Assembly: GCA_017546605.1 (NCBI GenBank)
Contig: JAFYSH010000024.1
Location: 1 to 64,000 of the forward strand
DNA: 64,000 bases
From: Bacteroidales bacterium
Lineage (GTDB): Bacteria; Bacteroidota; Bacteroidia; Bacteroidales; UBA932
Direction of reading: 5' to 3'
A program made the translations under genes and the position numbers. Below are positions 53,891-63,995 of this stretch, one piece after another. Under the pieces are notes generated by a model, which was not told the DNA's origin, did no database searches, and was given only the letters and a program-made list of their open reading frames with translations. Every line of letters starts with the position of its first letter. Position 1 is the stretch's first letter.

Positions 53891-55281
53891 CCAATTGCGA
53901 AGGTTAGCCCGAAACGGAAGTTGACACTGAACGTATCAATGGGCAAGAATTGGGGCGTCATGTTTAAGTAGGTATAGTCGCTACCCAGGAAGAGGTTCAC
54001 CCCATACTTCGGTGTGAATTCCAACAACCAGCCAATGGACTTCGCATAATTCAAGACCGAATAATTGACACCCAATGCCATCCAGTTGGTCGGACGGAGG
54101 TTGTATGAGAAGGTCAATTCTGTTTCGGTGCGCATCGGCCGGAAACGGGCATAATACAACACACCCACACTCATACTGTTGTTCAAGAAAGGATATTCCG
54201 CGCCCAAGTACAGACGAGGATCTGTGCTGTAGGAGGCAGACTCCGTAAGCGGGGTTTCATGAAAATTAGCCAAGGCCATGAGTTCATCCGCAATTTGGTT
54301 CAAAGCCGATTCAAAATCATAGTCTTCCAAAGTCAGATCCGGGAAGCCCAGGTATGAGAACTGGCCCGTTGACACCAACTGCTGTACATTTTCTTCTTTG
54401 AAAGAAAGCTTACCCAAATCGGTCACTGACGCAGAGATCCGTAAACCGTCCAAGTACGGAATACCGAGGTTGAACTCATATTCTGCCCCCAAATCAAAAC
54501 CAACGCCAAAACCACCAATGCCCAGATCTTTCAATTGGGGCAATTCGAAGGGTTCATTTTCGTTTTCCGGCATTCGTAAACCCTTACCCATCAACCAACC
54601 CACAGCATCTGTATTCACCAGCCATGCATCCGAGGACAATTGAATATCCGCTTGATTGATGCGAAGATCAATTCGTTCCAGGGCCACCAAGAACTTGGCT
54701 TTTACACCGACACGAAGCCCCTCGATCCAATTTCCCAAATCTCGGGCATAACCCAATGAGGCTTGTGCATAGACATCTTGTTGCAAGGTAAAGTCTTTCA
54801 AGGTATAGGATTGGGGCACTTGATTCATCCCTTGCTTGGCAAAAGCAAACAAATCATAGGGAAGTTGCGTATCCGCAGCCACCCGAACGGAAAAGTCCAG
54901 GGTCCAATAAGAGCGTTCTCCGGTTCGGAACCCTAAATTCAAGAGATCGGTGTCTGCTTCCAAGTTCAAATAAGGATTGGACGGGAGTTGCGAAAGAAAT
55001 TGCTGAGCCGATACCTCGGGATGCATAAAAGTCAGCAATTGGCCATTACTAGGAAACAGGAAATTGACGACACCCAGGTTGCTGTTCACCGCGACACCCA
55101 GGTTGCCCACTCCTGGCAGGCCCAAGTAATTGTTCGCAGGCACCATCGCCGGATTCAAACGGTTTCGCAAGGTCGCATTTTCGGCAAAATAACTTCCACG
55201 AAGTGCTTGTGCCGACAAGGCTGCATTGAACAGTACTAAAATCAGTACACAAAGTGTCCAGCGGCAAATTCTATTTCTCAT
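53887..55281 (-). CDS. DUF5723 outer-membrane barrel protein
   Basis: A 464-residue exported protein. I start at the ATG at 55281 (MRNRICRWTLCVLILVLFNA, signal peptide ending LSAQA), because its ATGA overlaps the stop of the upstream lipoprotein gene by 4 bp; the ORF opens five codons earlier. The body has a DUF5723-type N-terminus (RGSYFAENATLRNRLNPAM) and alternating beta strands ending in an aromatic-rich C-terminus (SVNFRFGLTFAIG), like a porin-type barrel. Family function is unknown. It is translated together with the lipoprotein. Confidence 0.82.
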   Translation of the reverse strand: MRNRICRWTLCVLILVLFNAALSAQALRGSYFAENATLRNRLNPAMVPANNYLGLPGVGNLGVAVNSNLGVVNFLFPSNGQLLTFMHPEVSAQQFLSQLPSNPYLNLEADTDLLNLGFRTGERSYWTLDFSVRVAADTQLPYDLFAFAKQGMNQVPQSYTLKDFTLQQDVYAQASLGYARDLGNWIEGLRVGVKAKFLVALERIDLRINQADIQLSSDAWLVNTDAVGWLMGKGLRMPENENEPFELPQLKDLGIGGFGVGFDLGAEYEFNLGIPYLDGLRISASVTDLGKLSFKEENVQQLVSTGQFSYLGFPDLTLEDYDFESALNQIADELMALANFHETPLTESASYSTDPRLYLGAEYPFLNNSMSVGVLYYARFRPMRTETELTFSYNLRPTNWMALGVNYSVLNYAKSIGWLLEFTPKYGVNLFLGSDYTYLNMTPQFLPIDTFSVNFRFGLTFAIG

Positions 55282-57020
55282 AACAAATTCCCCCATTGAT
55301 CAATTGTTCCAGTAAGCCCGCCCGGCACCGCAATCGCCAAACTGGCTCGAATAAAGTCTTTTTCTTCCAAGACTACAGCACTCAAATCAGGCGAAGTCAC
55401 TTGGAAACTCACGCGCAGGCTGGACAAGGCTTCTGCAGAAGCACCCGGAGCCAGTTTCACTTGCAGATCCAACTGCGTCATGCCCGGCGATCCATCCGGA
55501 TGACAGGCTGCTACCTGCTGCATCACCGCTCCATCCGTAGCGATGATCCGCCCCTGTTCATCCAACAATTCCAGGTGCATATCCACTTGCAAGGGCAGCG
55601 TATTGGCTACTTCTCCCACAAATTTCAAGGTACCCATTTCCAAGATTTTACCCAAAATAGACGGCATCCCAGTCAAAGTATCGGCCATCGCAATGTGCAA
55701 GTCCGGGCCAAACGACAAGGGCAATACAAATTGATAGCCCACTTCCAATTGGTAGTCCGCATCCGGAACCAGGATGTGATCCTTACTGGTATCCGTTTCT
55801 CCCTTCACGTGCATACGGAAGGATTCGGGCAACTTCTTGAACAGAGAAGAAAAATCTTGTTGAACAAACTGGTAGCCTTCCGGAACATCTTGCTCATTGC
55901 CACCAATCCAGTAATGAGTTGTCGAAGGTTGATCCGGATCCGGTGTGTAAGGAAGACCCAAATTCAAGCTTATTTTAGAAGTCTCATCTTCCTGACCATT
56001 GCGGATCGCCACCAAATCCACCGAAGCATCCATAGCAATCCCCAGGTTGGAAGTCATATCCAACAAGAAATGAGGATTGGACAAATCCATGACAAAATTT
56101 TCATCCATCATGAAGGCCGGCACTTCGAGAAAATTCACCTCCATGTTGTATCCAAAGGCATAATCCAGTTTACCCACCACTTTACTTACCGCAAGATCCT
56201 TCATATCCATAATCACCTTTACCTCTATCGGTGTGGATGCCATCGGACGCGCCGCATACTGGCTATGATCAACCACCACATTCTCCGCATACAAGCGAGT
56301 ACGAACACGGATCGTTTTATCCAAAACAAACGGACTCACCAATTCTATCTCAGACAAATCGAAACCTGTAATCTTCAAAGGGTCCACTGTTAAGGTATTG
56401 TTTTCCAGATAGGCATTGATGGACAGAATGTGATCTTCGCTCAAACGGGCATCCTCGGAAAGGAATTCTTCCGGAACCTCCACATCCAACTCCAAACGAT
56501 AATCTGCAGTAATACCCGGAATCTCGGGAAGTTCCACCTTGAGATTAAAGGTGGCATCGTTCATATAAATACAAGCCAACTGCTCGATTTCTCGCGGAAT
56601 GTTAACCGGTCCGAGACGCAAGTGAAAATCCATAAATTCTCCGTCAGTCATTCGCACGGGTGCCGGACTTGATTCGACAAAGTCGGTCCAATCAATGGAC
56701 ATGGCTTCCTCCACGGTCAAGTCCTCAAAATGCAAAGCACCGGACAAATCCGGAATTTGATCACTCAAATCAATGGCATCAGCCAACTCAATACGATATG
56801 AGCCATCTTCGGCTACTTTTAAGAATTCAACATCCTCTTCCGAAAGAAAATCACTCAAACGAAGGGTGTCAGTACTTCCCAACGGAAAAACAAAAGCTTC
56901 TCCGCCAAAGGAAATGGTGTCGTCCACATTTCCCAAATCATAGGATTGATCGACACATGAATTTACCAAGATTGCACCAACAAGCAACAATAAGGCAACA
57001 ATCACAAATTTATGTTTCAT
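55278..57020 (-). CDS. Large lipoprotein of unknown function, paired with DUF5723
   Basis: A 580-residue lipoprotein. The signal (MKHKFVIVALLLLVGAILVN) ends in VNSC with the acyl Cys at 22. The mature part starts VDQSYDLGNVDDTISFGGEA and consists of repeated beta-sandwich-like segments with pairs such as LRLSDFLSEEDVEFL and VKVIMDMKDLAVSKV. I do not recognise a named family with confidence; similar N-termini occur in other Bacteroidales lipoproteins. It has a promoter box at 57050-57057 and is coupled to the DUF5723 barrel gene by a 4-bp overlap, so the two products probably act together in the outer membrane. Confidence 0.75.
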   Translation of the reverse strand: MKHKFVIVALLLLVGAILVNSCVDQSYDLGNVDDTISFGGEAFVFPLGSTDTLRLSDFLSEEDVEFLKVAEDGSYRIELADAIDLSDQIPDLSGALHFEDLTVEEAMSIDWTDFVESSPAPVRMTDGEFMDFHLRLGPVNIPREIEQLACIYMNDATFNLKVELPEIPGITADYRLELDVEVPEEFLSEDARLSEDHILSINAYLENNTLTVDPLKITGFDLSEIELVSPFVLDKTIRVRTRLYAENVVVDHSQYAARPMASTPIEVKVIMDMKDLAVSKVVGKLDYAFGYNMEVNFLEVPAFMMDENFVMDLSNPHFLLDMTSNLGIAMDASVDLVAIRNGQEDETSKISLNLGLPYTPDPDQPSTTHYWIGGNEQDVPEGYQFVQQDFSSLFKKLPESFRMHVKGETDTSKDHILVPDADYQLEVGYQFVLPLSFGPDLHIAMADTLTGMPSILGKILEMGTLKFVGEVANTLPLQVDMHLELLDEQGRIIATDGAVMQQVAACHPDGSPGMTQLDLQVKLAPGASAEALSSLRVSFQVTSPDLSAVVLEEKDFIRASLAIAVPGGLTGTIDQWGNLL

Positions 57021-57049
57021 ATTTTATAAAATTAATCAATTGATATCCA

Positions 57050-57057
57050 CAAAGTTA
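57050..57057 (-). promoter_or_regulatory. -7 box for the lipoprotein-DUF5723 pair
   Basis: TAACTTTG on the minus strand, 29 bp upstream of the ATG at 57020 and directly after the addA stop. It suggests that the pair can be transcribed apart from addBA. Confidence 0.5.
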
Positions 57058-57060
57058 ACT

Positions 57061-59820
57061 TTATTTTTCAATCAATATTACTTTATTCAAAGAAACATAC
57101 CACAAATAACCTTTGACGTTCCAGCCCATCTGCGATACCTTCTCCAGATAACGCCGCACCTGTTTGACATATTCTCCGCTTTCTACATGACCGAACTTAT
57201 AATCCAGGACGATAGCCTGCTTGTCTTTGACCATAACACGGTCTGGGCAGACCAATTGCCCTTGCTGGTCCAGAATCGTCATCTCGTTATAGGTCTGATA
57301 GGTTCCGTCAAACCAATGCTGATCACGAACCCGCTCCAAAGCTTGCCTCAATTCATGCGTAACCGCCTCCACATCTGCTTGCGCCAATTCCCCATCCATC
57401 ACGGCGATGTGAATGCTCTTGGAGAGTTCCGTTGCTTTTTCAACGCGCGAAAGGATCTTGTGCATCACCACCCCGCGAGTCCGATCCGAATCGCCCGAAA
57501 AGAAATCAGCCCCCTGCAGGGACAACTGCAAGCGGTTTCCAATGGGGATGGACCGGAAAACAGCTTCTTCTTTGAGTCTCTGATTCTCCTCAGACGCCTG
57601 CTGCGGCTGCACAATGCGACCCTGACCAATCTCCAGGACTTTCCAGCGATCATCGGCCTCCAACGGCAAGAATGCTCGATCGTAATGGCTGTACAAGAGA
57701 TTGGACAACGAATTAATGGAATAATCTCCTTTTTTCTTGATTTTCGGTTGGGCACTTAAAATGATCATCTCCTCTTTGGCCCGCGTAAAAGCCACATACG
57801 CAACATTCAAAAGGTCCACCAGATAATACTGGCGCTCTTTCCAGTAGTCCTCTGAAAACCAAGAATTTTTCAAATCCGCATTGTACGGCAAGGGCAAAAT
57901 CGGCAACATATTGAAAGGTGCTTTCTGGGGAGTCACCCACAGATAGGTTCCCATATTGCCACGAGGACTAAAAAGCTCATCCAAAAATGGCAAGATAAGA
58001 ATTTTGGCATCCAACCCTTTCGACTTATGTACCGTCAAGATTCGCAACGCATCTTCTCCCTCCGGAGCCTGCACACAACGATTGCAGCCCGTTTCATCCC
58101 ACCAAGTCAACAGTTCTTTGATGTTTCCTCCGTGGTACCCCATGGTAAACTCCAATACGGCATCCAGGAAAGTGCGGATGAAGATGGATTCCCGATGTTC
58201 ATCGGGAGACAGTTCCCGAACCAGACGTTCACACAAGGCGTACAAAGAAACATCCTCAGGCAAAGAACCTTGATCCGATAGTTGCTTCAATCGTCCGACC
58301 AAGCCCAACACCGCCTCCGAGCTCGAAAGCGTCAAGGACTCCTCCGTCACGACCCGATAACCTTGACCCAACAAATGAGCGGCCAGCAGGCTTCCCTCTT
58401 TGTTCTTGCGCACCAGCAGCGTAATATCCCGCAGGTGAAAACCTCGGCCCAATATTTCTTCAATAATTTCAGGAAGACGCTGCAATACCGCCGCTTTCCA
58501 ATCCTTATCAGCCACTCGCTCCCGATCCACAAACTGCAGGGACACGCGACCAAAACCGGCATTCTTGGACACGACTTCCTGTTTGACATCCGCAAAAATC
58601 TGACGAATCAAACTGGCTTTCGGAGACGTATCCAACAAGTCATAGCCGCGCTCTTTGTTGTAGACTTGTTGCACAGCTTCTGCGGCTTTGGAAAAGAAGG
58701 CATTGTTAAAATGAACAATAACTTCAGCACTACGCCAATTTTCCCGAATCGGATACTCCTGGTACATTGAGGAATCGAGACTGGCCTGAATTTTATGGTT
58801 CAGCAGTTGCCAATCCGAATTTCGCCATCGGTAAATACATTGCTTGACATCCCCTACCACCAAGTTATCTTGATGATTGTCAAGACTGTCCTTCAACAAG
58901 GGACTGAAATTTTTCCACTGCAAGGTGGAGGTATCTTGAAACTCATCCAACATATAATGACGGATGCGTGTCCCTATTTTTTCATAGACAAACGGGGTAT
59001 CATCTTGTCCAATCAGACGATTCAGAAAATAATTGGTCTCGGACAGCAAAACCAGGTTATTTTCGCGACAATAGCGGTAAAGGTGTTCCCGAATATCTGC
59101 AAATAAGGCAATGACATTGATGTTCATCAAAATCACCGAGGCTGTTATCATGTCCTTCCGCTGATCCTCAGTCAATGAGTTCGGATCTTGTTGCTCCAGT
59201 TCAGACAATTGATCGTGGAGTTGTTCAAGGGCTTCCCGATACTTGCGAATTGAAGGCTTATCCCGCAAACACGCTTCCATTTCGCGACTCTTGAGTTTGT
59301 ATTCTTCCGAGAAAAGACGGTTACCCATTTCTTTGATTTTCGCCGTAGCATCCCACGACGCGCCTCGTTCTATGTTTTCCACTGAAAGGGTAATCAGCCA
59401 ATCCAACAGCTCCTCCTCACCTTCCAAGTTATTCATCATCTCATCCACAGCCTCGGACAAGACCCGTTGCTGATCCAATTCAATGTTGTAATTCGCAGCC
59501 TGTCCCAATTCCCGGGCAAAAGAGCGCATCACCCGCTGAAAGAAACGGTCAATGGTACTGACTTGAAAGGCCGTATAATCATTCAGAATCTCAACCAACA
59601 AGCGGCGTGCCTGTTCTTGTCGGGGATGCTTCGGGTCTTGCGCCAAGTTGTCCAGCTCCTGAATAATACGGTGCTTCATTTCCTCCGTCGCCTTGTTGGT
59701 AAAGGTAACCGCCAGGATGTGACGAAACGATTGTTCCGATTGGAACAACAGGTTCAAGTACTCCTGGGTCAGACGGTGAGTTTTCCCAGAACCGGCAGAA
59801 GCTTTATAGATTTTTAACAT
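57061..59820 (-). CDS. addA: AddA/RecB-type helicase-nuclease
   Basis: A 919-residue UvrD-like helicase fused to a RecB-type nuclease. Walker A is in KASAGSGKTH (about 6-15), motif Ia is TFTNKAT (39-45), Walker B is LDEFQDTS (D292, E293), motif III is GDVKQCIYRWRNSD, and motif V is LTVHKSKGLDAKI. The C-terminal nuclease motif is IVLDYKFGHVE followed by QVRRYLEKV. I start at the ATG at 59820 (MLKIYKASAGSGKTH); the ORF extends 35 codons upstream into addB. It overlaps the addB end by 17 bp. The length is shorter than E. coli RecB. It processes double-strand breaks with AddB. Confidence 0.9.
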   Translation of the reverse strand: MLKIYKASAGSGKTHRLTQEYLNLLFQSEQSFRHILAVTFTNKATEEMKHRIIQELDNLAQDPKHPRQEQARRLLVEILNDYTAFQVSTIDRFFQRVMRSFARELGQAANYNIELDQQRVLSEAVDEMMNNLEGEEELLDWLITLSVENIERGASWDATAKIKEMGNRLFSEEYKLKSREMEACLRDKPSIRKYREALEQLHDQLSELEQQDPNSLTEDQRKDMITASVILMNINVIALFADIREHLYRYCRENNLVLLSETNYFLNRLIGQDDTPFVYEKIGTRIRHYMLDEFQDTSTLQWKNFSPLLKDSLDNHQDNLVVGDVKQCIYRWRNSDWQLLNHKIQASLDSSMYQEYPIRENWRSAEVIVHFNNAFFSKAAEAVQQVYNKERGYDLLDTSPKASLIRQIFADVKQEVVSKNAGFGRVSLQFVDRERVADKDWKAAVLQRLPEIIEEILGRGFHLRDITLLVRKNKEGSLLAAHLLGQGYRVVTEESLTLSSSEAVLGLVGRLKQLSDQGSLPEDVSLYALCERLVRELSPDEHRESIFIRTFLDAVLEFTMGYHGGNIKELLTWWDETGCNRCVQAPEGEDALRILTVHKSKGLDAKILILPFLDELFSPRGNMGTYLWVTPQKAPFNMLPILPLPYNADLKNSWFSEDYWKERQYYLVDLLNVAYVAFTRAKEEMIILSAQPKIKKKGDYSINSLSNLLYSHYDRAFLPLEADDRWKVLEIGQGRIVQPQQASEENQRLKEEAVFRSIPIGNRLQLSLQGADFFSGDSDRTRGVVMHKILSRVEKATELSKSIHIAVMDGELAQADVEAVTHELRQALERVRDQHWFDGTYQTYNEMTILDQQGQLVCPDRVMVKDKQAIVLDYKFGHVESGEYVKQVRRYLEKVSQMGWNVKGYLWYVSLNKVILIEK

Positions 59821-62674
59821 AGTGCGTATTACAATAGTTGACAAATGAACAATATTCACAAGGTGAATGGAAACCATCCCTACGCGAAGTCCTGACAAAG
59901 GGTTTGGTCGGATCCATGATTTCATCCAACAAACCTTTCAACAATTGGGCATACTTTTCGGCATCCTGCGGAGTCACCCGAATGGTGGGCACCACATCCT
60001 TGAACAGGTCTTTGGCCGAATAAACGGCAAGATCCACCTCCAGTTTGGGATTGTACACCGGCTTATCGGGCTCATTCAAGGTACCCCGACGACAAAGCAG
60101 ATCGTAGAAATAAAGTTGGAATGCCGTATAAGGCCGCTTTTCGGAGGAAACATCAAACATTTCTTCCACTTGCTTATACTCCATGGACGATCCTCCGGTT
60201 TTGTAATCCACGATGCGCCAGTTTCCAAATTTACGGTCGATCCGGTCGATAAACCCTTTCAAAAGCACCGTTGATCCATCGGACAACGCAAAAGGAGTGA
60301 TCCTTTTCTGTTCCAAGGCTTCCAATACCGGAATTACTTCCAGATCCTGCTCCAGAACACGCAGTGCGATGCGCTTTAACAAGGCTGCTATAATCCGGTT
60401 CTTTCCGGTAATTTCAGAGACATTCATCTCCGAACGAAAGGCTTGCGCAATTTTCTTTTCCAAAAGTAAGGAATGCCCATTCAAGATCTCCTCCACTAAC
60501 TCATCATCAAACTCATTGCCTACCATCGGCTCGTACAACAATTGAATCACCTTGTGAAAGAGGGTACCGAAGGTGCTTGCCTCTACGTCCTCCACCACTT
60601 CGTCTTGCTGCTGTATCCACATTCCGAAGAAAAACATCAAGGGACATTTTAGGTAATTGTTCAAAGAACTGGCCGAAAACGAACTGGTTCGAAGACGTTC
60701 CAAAATCGCAGGCGTCTTATGAACGACGACCTCTTCCGGCTGCGCTAGACAAATCTCACTCTCCAAAGTAGTTTCCTGCAACGGCAAACGATACTGGTAG
60801 CGCAATTGTTTAATAAAGCGACTCTCTTCCCCCGTCTTCATTCCTTCGGTACGTTGGTCATACAAAAGCCAAACCCGTTTGGCCCGACTAATCATCCGAT
60901 AAAAATAGTAGGCCTGAATGGCATCCTGTTGCTCGTAGGTCGGTAGACCAAATCCCTTACGGAGCTGGTAGGGTATAAAGGAGTTACTGACTGCCTGACG
61001 CGGGAAAATTCCTTCATTGACCGACAACACTACCAGGTTCTCAAAATCCAATGCCCGTGTTTCCAAGGGGCCCATGATCTGCAAGCCCGACAAAGGCTCT
61101 CCCCGATAAGGAATGGATACACCTGCTGTCAACTGATCCAGAATACGCAGCCAAGACTTAAGTTCCAACGGCAAATTCAAATCCCGCAAGCGAACCAAAA
61201 CCGCGTAAAGATGGTACAAAAATTCCTTATCCACCGGGGAGAAGTTCTTACCCAACTGGTGAAAGGTCTCGATAAAATAATCTGCCACTTCCCTTACATA
61301 GGCTATTTTTTCGTCCGGCTGCTGCTGGGTTCTCGGAAGAGGCACCTGGCCGAACAGCTGATCAAACTCGGGGATTCCCAGCTGTGTCAGTTCCGATTCC
61401 GGTACATAAATCAGATTATTTTGGGTAACCCGACTGCGTATTTGATGAATTGCCGCCTGATACTGCGAGCAAAGACAAGGATGATTCAACAGATTCAGCA
61501 AAGATGCGTGGTAAAACATGCGACTCTCTCCGTCACAACGGCACTTGTCCACCAACTGCGCAAGACAACGGAAGAAAGACTGAATCTTGCTGTTGTGCAA
61601 GGGATAGCCCATGGTCACATTGACCCGATTTACAGTTTGCGGCAAGGATTCTAAGAGCGGGTCCAAGAGCTGTTCCTGCGGCAGGACGATGGCTGTTTTA
61701 AAAAGACGGTCCACATCGGTTTCAGGCAGATTCGGCAAGATGGTTTCCTCCAACAAACGTCCTACATACTTGGCTTGCCCCACCAGAGAGGGAACCCCAA
61801 TCACAGTAACTTCAGGCATGGATTCCGGAGCATCTGCAGCAGACAACTCGTGTAAACTCGGAAAGTCCCGCAGGTTCTCTTGCACAAACCAAGAGGCCTT
61901 GTTATAGGGATCTCGGATGAGCGAGCCTGCATAATCCCAGTAAAAATCAGCCCGCTGTTCATCCCGTAAAAAGGCCAATAACTTCCGTTCACAAGCCGTC
62001 AGCGCATTCAATCCCACAAAAACATAACGGGGATGCGCATCCAAACGTTGACGGACTACACTATCCGGGTGCGACAATTGCTCCACCACCCGACGATACA
62101 AGGCGCCATCGTATCCCATGCCTTCCGCTGCGAGTTCTTGATTAAACGCCTGATACAAAGGATACAGAATCTCCCACGTCTTCTTAAAGGACTGCTCATT
62201 GGATGAAGGGCTCTGTTTCCGGAAACTGGACCAGAACTGCCGGATTGCCAACAATTGATCTTCTTCCAAAAAATCGTAGCCGGCATCCAACTCCCGCAGG
62301 TCGTGAATATTGGCAAATAATTGCTGTGCATCGACCAAATATTTGTCCAAATCACTGAAATCATTCAACAGGAGATCGCCCCAGACCAAAAAATGCTCCA
62401 GGGTTTCTGTCTGATCACCCGTCAAGTCTCGGTATAAACCATGCAGACGCAACAGCGCACCAATCCGATCGACCGGAAGGCGGTCCGACAGCTCATAAAA
62501 CAAAGCATTGATAGTTGTTACAGGCGGTGAAAAGATAGCTCCACCCGCTTGGTGACCCAAGTATTTGCGAAAAAACAAGGATGAACGCCGGTTCGGGAAT
62601 ACGAAACAGGCATTCATCCATGTATCCCGCTCTCGAGTCAAGTAGATATCAGCAACTTGACGCAGGAATTCCAT
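59804..62674 (-). CDS. addB: AddB-type nuclease subunit with Fe-S staple
   Basis: A 956-residue PD-(D/E)XK nuclease partner of AddA. The N-terminal helicase-like domain lacks a proper Walker A. The C-terminal nuclease has WRIVDYKTGG (D823), and four cysteines in the AddB pattern: C677 in LKCPLMFFFG, then C939, C942 and C948 in SPCEYCSFVNYCN, which should bind a 4Fe-4S cluster. I start at the ATG at 62674 (MEFLRQVADIYLTRERDTW), which clears the pgi stop; the ORF is open to 62767. Order addB-addA on one strand. Confidence 0.88.
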   Translation of the reverse strand: MEFLRQVADIYLTRERDTWMNACFVFPNRRSSLFFRKYLGHQAGGAIFSPPVTTINALFYELSDRLPVDRIGALLRLHGLYRDLTGDQTETLEHFLVWGDLLLNDFSDLDKYLVDAQQLFANIHDLRELDAGYDFLEEDQLLAIRQFWSSFRKQSPSSNEQSFKKTWEILYPLYQAFNQELAAEGMGYDGALYRRVVEQLSHPDSVVRQRLDAHPRYVFVGLNALTACERKLLAFLRDEQRADFYWDYAGSLIRDPYNKASWFVQENLRDFPSLHELSAADAPESMPEVTVIGVPSLVGQAKYVGRLLEETILPNLPETDVDRLFKTAIVLPQEQLLDPLLESLPQTVNRVNVTMGYPLHNSKIQSFFRCLAQLVDKCRCDGESRMFYHASLLNLLNHPCLCSQYQAAIHQIRSRVTQNNLIYVPESELTQLGIPEFDQLFGQVPLPRTQQQPDEKIAYVREVADYFIETFHQLGKNFSPVDKEFLYHLYAVLVRLRDLNLPLELKSWLRILDQLTAGVSIPYRGEPLSGLQIMGPLETRALDFENLVVLSVNEGIFPRQAVSNSFIPYQLRKGFGLPTYEQQDAIQAYYFYRMISRAKRVWLLYDQRTEGMKTGEESRFIKQLRYQYRLPLQETTLESEICLAQPEEVVVHKTPAILERLRTSSFSASSLNNYLKCPLMFFFGMWIQQQDEVVEDVEASTFGTLFHKVIQLLYEPMVGNEFDDELVEEILNGHSLLLEKKIAQAFRSEMNVSEITGKNRIIAALLKRIALRVLEQDLEVIPVLEALEQKRITPFALSDGSTVLLKGFIDRIDRKFGNWRIVDYKTGGSSMEYKQVEEMFDVSSEKRPYTAFQLYFYDLLCRRGTLNEPDKPVYNPKLEVDLAVYSAKDLFKDVVPTIRVTPQDAEKYAQLLKGLLDEIMDPTKPFVRTSRRDGFHSPCEYCSFVNYCNTHYVKNL

Positions 62675-62678
62675 CGTA

Positions 62679-63995
62679 TCAGATTCTTTTTTTGATCGCT
62701 TCAGTTTGTGCCTCATAGCCCGGTTTTCCCAGCAAGGCAAACATATTCTTTTTATAGTCCTCCACACCCGGTTGGTCGAACGGATTCACCCCCAAAAGGT
62801 AAGCACTAATACCACAAGCTTTCTCAAAGAAAAAGTACAACGCGCCCAAATGGTACTCATCGATACGGGGTATTTCCAAGCGGATGTTCGGCACTCCACC
62901 ATCGATGTGAGCCAACCGTGTTCCCAATTCTGCCATCCGGTTGCAGGCCTCCATCCTACGACCGGCCAGGAAATTCAAGCCATCGGTATTTTGAGGATCG
63001 ATCGGGATCTCCAGGCTACGTTTGGGTTCCACCACCGAAAGTACCGTTTCAAAGATGGTACGTTCACCATCTTGAATGTATTGGCCCATCGAGTGCAGGT
63101 CGGTTGTGAAATTGACAGAAGCCGGAAAAATACCCAAGCCTTGCTTGCCTTCTGACTCTCCGTACAATTGTTTCCACCACTCCCCGATGTATTGCAACTT
63201 CGGCACAAAATTCACTAAAATCTCAATCTTCTTACCGGCACGATACAAAGCGTTTCTGGCTGCAGCATACAACAACGCCGGGTTCTCCGAGGTTGATTTG
63301 CGGCACAAAGCGGCCATGTCCCGGGCACCTTGCAGCAAGGCCCGAATGTCAAAGCCAGCCGCTGCAATCGGCAAAAGGCCCACCGGTGTCAGGACCGAAA
63401 AACGACCGCCCACATCATCGGGAATCACAAATGTTCGATAACCTTCCTGATCAGCCAAGCCTTTCAAAGCACCTCGAGCGGCATCTGTCACCGCCACAAT
63501 GCGTTGCCGGGCAACGGCTTGTCCATAACGTTTCTCCATCCATTCTTTCAAGATCCGGAAAGCCACAGCCGGCTCGGTCGTGGTACCCGATTTGGAAATC
63601 ACCACCACAGCTACTTCCCGTTGCTGCATCAAATCCAGCAATTCACTATGATAATCTTCGGACAAATTTTGTCCAGCAAAGACAACTTGCGGTCCTCCCA
63701 ACTGAGCTGAGAAGGTATGTGAAAGTGCTTCCAAGGTTGCTTTCGCTCCCAGGTAGGAGCCGCCAATACCGACCGCTACGACCAGGTTTACACCCGCCTC
63801 TTTCCACGCACGGACCACTTCTTCGCAAGCAGCCAGCAAGTCTTCCGGTGTTTGCTCCGGCAAATCCAACCATCCCAAAAAATCATTTCCCGCACCGGTA
63901 CGTTGATCTAGGACTTCCAGCGCTTTCACGGCATCATTCCACAATGCATCCACGGATACAACTGACTGAACCGCACTCAAATCTACTTTCAACAT
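62679..63995 (-). CDS. pgi: Glucose-6-phosphate isomerase
   Basis: A 438-residue Pgi that interconverts glucose 6-phosphate and fructose 6-phosphate. The SIS-domain motifs are [15 protein letters not shown] near residue 75, [35 protein letters not shown], and the C-terminal [18 protein letters not shown] and [16 protein letters not shown] with the catalytic Lys. The shorter length is the usual bacterial Pgi type. It lies directly upstream of addB (4-bp gap), so pgi-addB-addA may share a transcript; its promoter is outside the window. Confidence 0.97.
   Translation of the reverse strand: MLKVDLSAVQSVVSVDALWNDAVKALEVLDQRTGAGNDFLGWLDLPEQTPEDLLAACEEVVRAWKEAGVNLVVAVGIGGSYLGAKATLEALSHTFSAQLGGPQVVFAGQNLSEDYHSELLDLMQQREVAVVVISKSGTTTEPAVAFRILKEWMEKRYGQAVARQRIVAVTDAARGALKGLADQEGYRTFVIPDDVGGRFSVLTPVGLLPIAAAGFDIRALLQGARDMAALCRKSTSENPALLYAAARNALYRAGKKIEILVNFVPKLQYIGEWWKQLYGESEGKQGLGIFPASVNFTTDLHSMGQYIQDGERTIFETVLSVVEPKRSLEIPIDPQNTDGLNFLAGRRMEACNRMAELGTRLAHIDGGVPNIRLEIPRIDEYHLGALYFFFEKACGISAYLLGVNPFDQPGVEDYKKNMFALLGKPGYEAQTEAIKKRI

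Noticed and set aside
55296..56393. 365-residue open frame antisense to the lipoprotein gene
   Set aside because: The opposite-strand lipoprotein has a clean signal peptide, lipobox and 4-bp coupling to its neighbour; the antisense frame has an implausible His/Gln/Arg-rich composition.
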